64,000 bases of DNA from Deltaproteobacteria bacterium. GTDB lineage: Bacteria; Myxococcota_A; UBA9042; PHBI01. The position numbers and the translations under genes are program-made. Positions 57,979-64,000 of the stretch are shown in pieces (the first letter of the stretch is position 1; every line of letters starts with the position of its first letter). A model generated the notes under the pieces. The model worked only from the letters and a program-made list of their open reading frames with translations. It made no database searches and was not told the origin of the DNA. Location of the stretch: contig JACKFA010000001.1 of NCBI GenBank assembly GCA_020632715.1, forward strand, positions 1,674,001 to 1,738,000, read 5' to 3'.

Positions 57979-59994
57979 TCAGTCGACGGCGCGGAGCCCC
58001 TCGACGGGGGTCTTGGCGGCGGCGCGGCTCGCGCTGATCTGCGTCGTCAGGAGCGTGCAGAGCAGGGTGCCGCACACGATCAGCACGACCGCGACGGGGT
58101 CGATGTCCGCCGGCAGGTGGTCGATGAGGTAGATGGACGCCTCGAGCTTGTAGTCCACGGCGCTGATGAGCCCGACGAAGCCGAGCCCGAGGAGGAGCCC
58201 GACGCCGGCGCCGACCGCCGCCACGAACATGCCCTGGAGCGTGAAGATGAGGCGCACGAGGCCCTTCGTGGCGCCCATCGTCTTCAGGATGGCGATGTCG
58301 GAGGTCTTCTCGTGCACGACCATCGTCTGCGAGCCGACCACGACGAAGCTCCCGACGACGATGATGATGAGGAAGAACATCGTCAGGACCACCTTCTGGA
58401 GCTCGAGGGCGCTGAACAGGTTGATGTTCTTCTCTTTCCAATCGAAGATCCGGTAGTGCGTCCGGCGGGCGTAGTCGTTGCGCTGGAACTTCAGGAGGTT
58501 CACCGCCTCCGCGGCGTTCCGGAGGCCGCCGACGAACGTCGGTGGGCCGTCGAGCCGCCGCGCGCTGAAGCCGGGCTGCACGAGCACGCCGAGCTTCTCG
58601 CGCAGGCTCTCCGCGTTCCGGACGAGGTCCTCGAACGGGAACGGGTCGATGGTGCGGCCGATGCGGGCGCGGACGGCGTCGAGCACCATCAGCCCCTCGG
58701 TGCGGACGGCGATGGACTGCACGACGCGCCCCCGGTTCAGGAAGCGCTGGGCGACGTCGAGGTTGATGATGGCGAGCTTCGAGTCGTGGTCGTGGAAGCC
58801 GGCCTCGAAGATCCCGGCCACCGTGAAGCGCGAGCTCGACGGCAGCATCCCGAACGGCCCCATGCTCTTGCCGTCGATGCCGCGGAGCGGCGTCACGAGC
58901 GTGAGCTCCGTGCCGACCTCGGCGCGGAGGCGCTCGGCGAGGCTCGCCCCGAGGAGGATCCCGGGCAGGCGGGCCGGCACGCGCGTGAACTCCGTGAACT
59001 CGCCGGGCTGCGTGGTCGCGAGGGGCGCCGTCGCGTCGGCGACCCGCGTCGTCAGCGCCCCGCCGGAACGGCGCGCGTCGACGACGCGGAGGAAGGCGGT
59101 GCGCTCGAGCCGCTGGACCTCCGCGGGCTCCTCCATGACGAGCGTCTCGAGCTCGCCGCTGGGCGCGGGGCGCACGAGCAACGTCGTGAGCGTGTCCTTC
59201 ACGAGGTCGACGCGCTCGCCGGAGCCGACGAGCTCGTATTGGCCGGCCGGGAGCTCGAGCTCGGCCGTGAACGGCGGCTCGTCGCCGCGCGGGAGCGGGT
59301 AGGTCTCGGTCGGGCGGTATTTGTACTTGTCGATGACCGGGCCGCCGCGCGGGCTCAGGACGAGAGGCTCCGCCCCGGGCGGGCGGAGGTCGATGGCCTT
59401 CACGCGCATGAAGCCGGCGTCGGGGCTCGTGCGGCGGTCGAAGAGCAAGCGCTCGCCTGCGTCCTCGACGATGAGGGTCATCCACGCGCCCTCGACGGGC
59501 GGGCCGATGTCGACGGTGCCGCGCGCGCGCGTGACGCTCGGGTCCTCCCCGAGGCCGTCGAGGTCGCCCGACTTCACGAGCTTCCGCAGGTTGATGACGG
59601 AGTCGACCGTCGCGGGCTCGATGCCCTGGATGTCGGCGCCCGCGCGGAAGACGCCGTGCGCGATCATCATGGAGTCGCGCGTGACGGGGCTCGCGCCGAC
59701 GACGCCGGGGGTGTCGCGGATGGCCGCCACGACGCGCGGGTAGTCCTCGAAGCGCGAGCTCTCGGAGGCGATGACGAGGTGCGGGTAGAGGCCGAGGATC
59801 CGCTCCTGGAAGGCGTGCTCGAAGCCGGATGTAACGCTGAGCACCACGGTCAGCGCCATCACGCCGACGGCGATGCCGAGGACGGAGATGAGCGTCACGA
59901 GCGACAGCGTGGGGGTTCGGCGAGAGCGCACGATCCGCTGCGCGACGTACGCCGCGAGCGAGAGCCTCTTCCATGTGTTCCCGCGGCTTCCCAC
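57979..59994 (-). CDS. LolC/LolE-like ABC transporter permease with an enlarged periplasmic domain
   Basis: A 671-residue FtsX-type permease. TM1 is SLVTLISVLGIAVGVMALTV with VVLSVTSGFEHAFQERILG, typical of LolC/E; the last three helices (FFLIIIVVGSFVVVGSQTMV, LQGMFVAAVGAGVGLLLGLG and the C-terminal one) surround the MTMGATK-like coupling helix HEKTSDIAILKTMGATKGLV. The periplasmic part is ~470 residues, twice the usual, with an insertion around residues 170-330. LolC/E releases lipoproteins, an important job in this lipoprotein-rich genome. GTG 59994 has GGAGG 11 nt upstream; ATG 60060 would add 22 residues. The ATPase (LolD) is not in the window. Confidence 0.88.
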   Translation of the reverse strand: MGSRGNTWKRLSLAAYVAQRIVRSRRTPTLSLVTLISVLGIAVGVMALTVVLSVTSGFEHAFQERILGLYPHLVIASESSRFEDYPRVVAAIRDTPGVVGASPVTRDSMMIAHGVFRAGADIQGIEPATVDSVINLRKLVKSGDLDGLGEDPSVTRARGTVDIGPPVEGAWMTLIVEDAGERLLFDRRTSPDAGFMRVKAIDLRPPGAEPLVLSPRGGPVIDKYKYRPTETYPLPRGDEPPFTAELELPAGQYELVGSGERVDLVKDTLTTLLVRPAPSGELETLVMEEPAEVQRLERTAFLRVVDARRSGGALTTRVADATAPLATTQPGEFTEFTRVPARLPGILLGASLAERLRAEVGTELTLVTPLRGIDGKSMGPFGMLPSSSRFTVAGIFEAGFHDHDSKLAIINLDVAQRFLNRGRVVQSIAVRTEGLMVLDAVRARIGRTIDPFPFEDLVRNAESLREKLGVLVQPGFSARRLDGPPTFVGGLRNAAEAVNLLKFQRNDYARRTHYRIFDWKEKNINLFSALELQKVVLTMFFLIIIVVGSFVVVGSQTMVVHEKTSDIAILKTMGATKGLVRLIFTLQGMFVAAVGAGVGLLLGLGFVGLISAVDYKLEASIYLIDHLPADIDPVAVVLIVCGTLLCTLLTTQISASRAAAKTPVEGLRAVD

Positions 59995-60117
59995 GAGCGT
60001 TGACGCCTCCGAAGCCGCTGTGTAATAGGGCTCGCTTCGAGATCCCGGGCCCCTTACCATCCGACTCGCGGACACGGCAAGGACACCCTGCGACGCCCCT
60101 CAAGAGGAGGTCTCTCC

Positions 60118-61833
60118 ATGCGCGCCACCCTCCACCGCTGGAAGCTCGCCACGCTCTGTATCGGGAGCCTCGCGGCCCTCGCCGCGTGCGGCGACGACTC
60201 GACCGGGAGCGGCACCGACAACGACGTCCTCCTCTTCCCGGACGCGGTCTTCGACGGCTTCACACCCGACACGCAGCAGCCGACCGACACGCTGACGACG
60301 ACGGACACGTCCGACACGCAGCAGCCGACCGACACGCGTGACGCGACGCCGCCGGATCTCACGCCCGACGTGACGCCGCCGCAGGTCGTGTCGACGAACC
60401 CGGCCGACGGCGCGAACAACGTGGCGCTGCCGCTCACGATCACGATCACGTTCAACGAGCCGCTCGATCCGTTCAAGGTGGCCGCGGAGACGTTCAAGCT
60501 CCTCGACGTGAACGGCGTCGGCGTCCCGGGCACCCCGACGCTCTCGACGGACGGCCTCACGGTCACGTGGAAGCCGACGACGAACGATCAGTCCTACGCG
60601 ACGCCGTACACCATCGAGGTGAGCGGGCTCGTCACGGACCTCGCGGGGAACCGCATCGACAACCCGCTGCACTTCTCGTTCACGACGGCCAACTACCCGA
60701 ACCAGGACGCCTACCGCGACCTCGCCATCAAGTACGCGCCGACGGTCAAGAGCAGCGTCGAGCTCACGGGCGCGGGGCAGCCGCAGGTGCCGACGAAGCT
60801 CGACGCCGACGGCGACTGGAACCTCGCGAACAACAAGGACTGGCTCGTGCAGCAGGCGACGAGCCTCGTGCCGGCCGTCTACTTCACGGTCGCCGAGACG
60901 CGCACGCACTACTTCATCCACTACATGCTCTACTTCCCGTGGGTGAACCGCACGGGCGCCTCGGAGCACGCCAACGGCACGGTCGTCTACATGGTGACCG
61001 TCGAGAAGGCGCGCGGCGCCACGGTCGAGCGGCCGGTCGCGCTCCACACCTGGTTCCGCGAGGGCACGAGCGAGGAGAACTTCGCGTTCCTGACGACCGA
61101 GAGCGGGATCGTGCGGAGCGGCGACGACGCGAAGGACTGGTACGCCCAGGCCGAGCTCGCGCAGGACTCGCTCTTCCCGGGCGGCCACTTCACGGCGTGG
61201 GTCACGGCGACGAACCACTACGCGTGCGTGTGGGGGCAGAGCGTCGGCAACTACTGCCAGTGGGGCTCGACCGTCGAGAACGGCAACACGCTGGTCTTCG
61301 CGTACACGAACGGCTCGCCGACGCCCTACGCGAAGGAGAACAACGCGTGGCCGAAGACGATGAGCGACATCGCCGGGAGCCCCGAGTCGCTCGGGTACGC
61401 CCTGATCCCGGCGCTCACGTCGCTCTGGCCGCGCCGCTTCGAGAAGGGCGTGGCGGCGATCTTCGACGCGACGACGCTGCTCGGGCCGTACGTGCCGGAC
61501 GCCGGCCGCACGGTCGGCGCGGGGCTCGCGCTGCCGTCGAAGTTCCTGCAGCCGATCGCGTCGGCGGGGTCGTCCTTCGGGCGCCCGATCTGGACCATCG
61601 GCTACAACCCGGGCACCGGCATGGCGTCCGACCCGCCGAAGGAGCGCTTCGCCGCGGGCGAGCTCGGCATCGACCCGGCGTGGTACGTGTGGGAGCGCCA
61701 CCACTCGACCGTGCGCGACAACAGCCTCGTCGAGTTCAACGAGTCGACGGGCCTCGGCTACTCGGTCGACTACTGCTTCAACGGCGTCGCCGGAATCGAC
61801 CGGCGCACGGTCGACCTCGCCTGCCAGCAGTAG
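60118..61833 (+). CDS. Big_5 domain lipoprotein with large C-terminal domain
   Basis: A 571-residue lipoprotein (lipobox LAAC, then GDDSTGSG). After a Thr/Asp/Pro linker with the repeat QQPTDT comes a Big_5 immunoglobulin-like domain (PPQVVSTNPADGANNVALPL, ITITFNEPLDPFKVAAE, TNDQSYATPYTIEVSGLVTD). The remaining 340 residues form an unrecognised domain rich in Tyr, Trp and His (HYFIHYMLYFPWVNRTG, DPAWYVWERHHSTVRDNSLV, CVWGQSVGNYCQW). GAGGAGG precedes ATG 60118 by 8 nt. Surface location expected. It is divergent from the LolC/E-like gene. Confidence 0.85.
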   Translation: MRATLHRWKLATLCIGSLAALAACGDDSTGSGTDNDVLLFPDAVFDGFTPDTQQPTDTLTTTDTSDTQQPTDTRDATPPDLTPDVTPPQVVSTNPADGANNVALPLTITITFNEPLDPFKVAAETFKLLDVNGVGVPGTPTLSTDGLTVTWKPTTNDQSYATPYTIEVSGLVTDLAGNRIDNPLHFSFTTANYPNQDAYRDLAIKYAPTVKSSVELTGAGQPQVPTKLDADGDWNLANNKDWLVQQATSLVPAVYFTVAETRTHYFIHYMLYFPWVNRTGASEHANGTVVYMVTVEKARGATVERPVALHTWFREGTSEENFAFLTTESGIVRSGDDAKDWYAQAELAQDSLFPGGHFTAWVTATNHYACVWGQSVGNYCQWGSTVENGNTLVFAYTNGSPTPYAKENNAWPKTMSDIAGSPESLGYALIPALTSLWPRRFEKGVAAIFDATTLLGPYVPDAGRTVGAGLALPSKFLQPIASAGSSFGRPIWTIGYNPGTGMASDPPKERFAAGELGIDPAWYVWERHHSTVRDNSLVEFNESTGLGYSVDYCFNGVAGIDRRTVDLACQQ

Positions 61834-61891
61834 CGCGGCGATGATGACGCCGGCCGCCCGCGCGGCGGTCGGCGACGCGCGAAGGCGATCG

Positions 61892-61911
61892 GGTGTGTCA
61901 TTTGGCACACC
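61892..61911. promoter_or_regulatory. Operator-like palindrome upstream of the antiporter
   Basis: GGTGTG-TCATTTGG-CACACC is a near-perfect palindrome (one mismatched pair inside) in the 160-bp gap before the antiporter gene, about 85 bases before its start. It could be a repressor site or a hairpin ending the Big_5 gene. It contains TGGCAC but without sigma-54 spacing. Confidence 0.45.
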
Positions 61912-61993
61912 TGCGCCGCGGCCGCCTCGAAAGCGCCCGCGCTGACGCCCGCACGGTGGACCGCCTGGCGGTCGGGCTGCTATTCATGAGGGT

Positions 61994-64000
61994 GTGGAGA
62001 GCCCAACCCTCACGCTCGCCGCGTCCGCCGGCGCCGGCACGCTGCTGATCGTCGCCGCGCAGCGGCTGCGTGTGCCGTCCATCGTGCTGCTGCTCATCGG
62101 CGGCGTGCTCCTCGGCCCCGAGGTGGCCGGGCTCATCGACCCGCGCGACCTCGGGCCGGGGCTCGAGACGGTCATCGGGCTCGCGGTGGCGGTGATCCTC
62201 TTCGAGGGCGGGCTCACGCTCGACCTCGGCGGGTATCGGCGCGCGCCGCGCGTGATCCAGCGCATGCTGACGGTCGGCGTCCTCGTGACGTGGCTCGGCA
62301 TGGCGCTCGCGGTGTGGGCGGTGCTCGGGTGGCCCCCGTCGGTCGCGCTCCTCGCGGGGAGCCTCGTCATCGTGACGGGACCGACCGTCATCTCGCCGCT
62401 CCTCCGGCGGATGCACCTGCGCGAGCGCCTGCACCACATCCTGTATTGGGAGGGGGTGCTCATCGACGCGGTGGGCGTGTTCATCGCGGCGTTCTGCTTC
62501 GAGTACCTCTCGGGGAAGGGGCACGAGGTGGTCGAGCCGATCGTCGCCTTCGGCGTGCGGCTCCTCGTCGGGCTCGGGCTCGGGCTCGTCGCCGGGCTCC
62601 TCGTGGGGCTCGCGCTCGTCCGGCACTGGGTCGAGGACGAGCACGTGAACATCTTCGCGCTCGCGACGGTGCTCGTGACGTTCGGCGTGTCGAACGCGGC
62701 GATGGAGGAGTCGGGGATCCTCGCGGTCGTGACGGCGGGGCTCGTGATCGGCTGGATGCGCCCGCGGCAGCTCGCGCGCATGAAGACCTTCAAGCTCGAG
62801 CTGACCGAGCTCGCGATCGGCCTCCTCTTCATCCTGCTCTCGGCGAAGCTCGAGCTCGCGCGCTTCGCCGAGCTCGGCGTGGACCTCGTCATCCTCGTGG
62901 TGATCGTGCTCTTCGCGCTGCGCCCGCTGAACATCCTCGTGTCGACCGCCGGCCTCGGGTTCGCGTGGCGCGAGCGCCTCTTCCTGTCGTGGCTCGCGCC
63001 GCGGGGCATCGTCGCGGCGTCGATGGCGTCGCTCTTCTCGCTGCGCCTGCAGGCGCTCGGCTACCCCGAGGCGGTCCACCTCGAGACGCTCACCTACGCC
63101 GTCATCGCGACGACCGTCGCGCTCCAGGGGCTCTCGGCGCCGCTCGTGGCGCGCCTCCTCGGCGTGAACGACCCGCCGCGGCGGACGTGGCTCGTGCTCG
63201 GGGAGCCCGCGCTCGCGGGCGGGCTCGGGCGGGCGCTGCAGCGTGCGGGGGTGCGAGCGCACACCTTCGTGGGGCCGAACGACAGCGATCCGATGCTCGA
63301 GGTCGCGGCCGAGGACGCGGCGACCCCCGCCGACGCGCAGCTGAACGACGTGGACTGGGTGCTCATCGCGTACAACGACGGCCGCAAGCGCCAGCTCGCC
63401 GCGCGGACGTGGGCCGGGCAGGTGGGGCGGCAGCACTGCCTCGTGTGGACGCAGGCGGGGCAGCCGGACGCCGACCGCGAGGAGACGCCGGGCGTGCCCG
63501 CGTTCTCGACGCTCAAGGCCCCGGCGGACGTGGCGGCGGCGCTGTCCGACGGGTCGCTCGCGGTGCACCTCTGCGACACGCGGTCGGGGGAGGTAGAGGC
63601 CGGGCGCTTCGGGCCGAACTTCGCGCCGCTCTTCTGGATCGCGGGGGACATCGCCATCCCCGAGCTCGACCCCCTGCACGACCCGGTGCCGCGCGGGGAG
63701 CACGCGGTCGTGCTGAAGCGGCGCGTGCCCGGCTTCGACGGGCTCATCGCGGACGTCGAGGTGCTCGACGACGAGGACATGACGATGCGCGGGGCGCTCT
63801 TGCGGCTCCTGCAGGTCGTGGCGGTCGACGAGCCGCAGCTCCCGCTCGAGGCGCTGCTCGAGGGGCTCCTCGAGCGCGAGGCGACGATGTCGAGCTCGGT
63901 GGGCGGCGGGATCGCCATCCCGCACGCGTACTTCCCGGGGCTCGAGCGGCCGCGCTGCTACCTCGCGCTCGTGCCGGGCGGGCTCGGAGACGCGACGCCG
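61994..64000 (+). CDS. Cation:proton antiporter (CPA1-like) with TrkA-N-like and EIIA domains, 3' end outside window
   Basis: 669 residues are visible before the window ends. Residues 1-400 form ~12 membrane helices of the Na+/H+ exchanger type (VPSIVLLLIGGVLLGPEVAG, AVAVILFEGGLTLDLGGYRR, WEGVLIDAVGVFIAAFCFEY, LAPRGIVAASMASLFSLRLQ). Then a Rossmann-like TrkA-N region (TWLVLGEPALAGGLGRALQR) with degenerate Gly motif, and at the C-terminus a PTS EIIA type-2 domain (LLEGLLEREATMSSSVGGGI, AIPHAYFPGLERPRCYLALV) whose His after IP is the phosphorylation site. GTG 61994 is the likely start. The EIIA domain suggests control of transport by phosphorylation or by PTS proteins. Confidence 0.88.
   Translation, partial: MESPTLTLAASAGAGTLLIVAAQRLRVPSIVLLLIGGVLLGPEVAGLIDPRDLGPGLETVIGLAVAVILFEGGLTLDLGGYRRAPRVIQRMLTVGVLVTWLGMALAVWAVLGWPPSVALLAGSLVIVTGPTVISPLLRRMHLRERLHHILYWEGVLIDAVGVFIAAFCFEYLSGKGHEVVEPIVAFGVRLLVGLGLGLVAGLLVGLALVRHWVEDEHVNIFALATVLVTFGVSNAAMEESGILAVVTAGLVIGWMRPRQLARMKTFKLELTELAIGLLFILLSAKLELARFAELGVDLVILVVIVLFALRPLNILVSTAGLGFAWRERLFLSWLAPRGIVAASMASLFSLRLQALGYPEAVHLETLTYAVIATTVALQGLSAPLVARLLGVNDPPRRTWLVLGEPALAGGLGRALQRAGVRAHTFVGPNDSDPMLEVAAEDAATPADAQLNDVDWVLIAYNDGRKRQLAARTWAGQVGRQHCLVWTQAGQPDADREETPGVPAFSTLKAPADVAAALSDGSLAVHLCDTRSGEVEAGRFGPNFAPLFWIAGDIAIPELDPLHDPVPRGEHAVVLKRRVPGFDGLIADVEVLDDEDMTMRGALLRLLQVVAVDEPQLPLEALLEGLLEREATMSSSVGGGIAIPHAYFPGLERPRCYLALVPGGLGDATP

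Overview
The window is very GC-rich and gene-dense, with strong G/C bias at third codon positions, many GTG/TTG starts and many 4-bp stop/start overlaps. The gene families point to a Gram-negative member of the Myxococcota (Polyangia-like): many lipobox lipoproteins, beta-propeller lipoproteins of the SDVWAVG and NHL type, a TIGR02147 regulator, a PknB-like membrane kinase and a sigma-54-type promoter. This is an inference from gene content; no rRNA or tRNA gene is present to fix the genus.

Layout. 1-1121: 3' end of an unrecognised helical protein. 1281-10096: a MoxR/BatA-type envelope operon (coiled-coil membrane protein, MoxR AAA+ ATPase, DUF58 protein, two VWA membrane proteins). 10199-15268: predicted surface lipoproteins with beta-propeller repeats and a small CxxCH protein, plus one opposing NHL lipoprotein. 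15389-18182: a DUF4266 / DUF3570 / thioredoxin-ApbE fusion operon. 18183-19165: a non-coding array of about 50-bp palindromic repeats. 19174-29235: a PHA-system protein, a DDNGGG-repeat lipoprotein, a membrane kinase, a Tat-exported papain-like protease behind a sigma-54-like promoter, a TIGR02147 regulator with lipoproteins, a C45 peptidase and a metalloprotease. 29400-37242: a triple DsbA-like protein, a metallophosphoesterase, a radical SAM protein, a charged coiled-coil exported protein, GreB and PII. 37394-43261: ComEC, a small exported coiled-coil protein, and an SDR / F420-reductase-like pair divergent from a LysR regulator. 43783-46920: the frr, pyrH, tsf, rpsB translation block on the minus strand, with a clear tsf terminator and rpsB promoter. 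47065-54622: membrane and lipoproteins, a DUF2332 protein, an RND/MMPL transporter, a steroid-reductase-like enzyme, endonuclease III and a GAF protein. 54969-64000: recO, mgtE, a RodZ-like HTH protein, a LolC/E-like permease, a Big_5 lipoprotein and a truncated cation/proton antiporter with an EIIA tail.

The most unusual finding is a family of five 158-162 bp elements (39791-39948, 43172-43330, 43333-43490, 54621-54779, 54779-54940). Each is one long inverted repeat. The outer arms differ completely between the three types yet pair with themselves, while the two facing 8-nt strands just inside the arms (GGACCGAG and CGACGGGA) are identical in all five. That pattern of conserved internal loop and covarying helices suggests selection on a folded RNA or single-stranded DNA. 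All copies lie between convergent genes, and in two places the neighbouring gene (comEC, lysR) reads into the element without its own stop codon. Other convergent junctions hold the 50-bp array and a perfect 28-bp palindrome.
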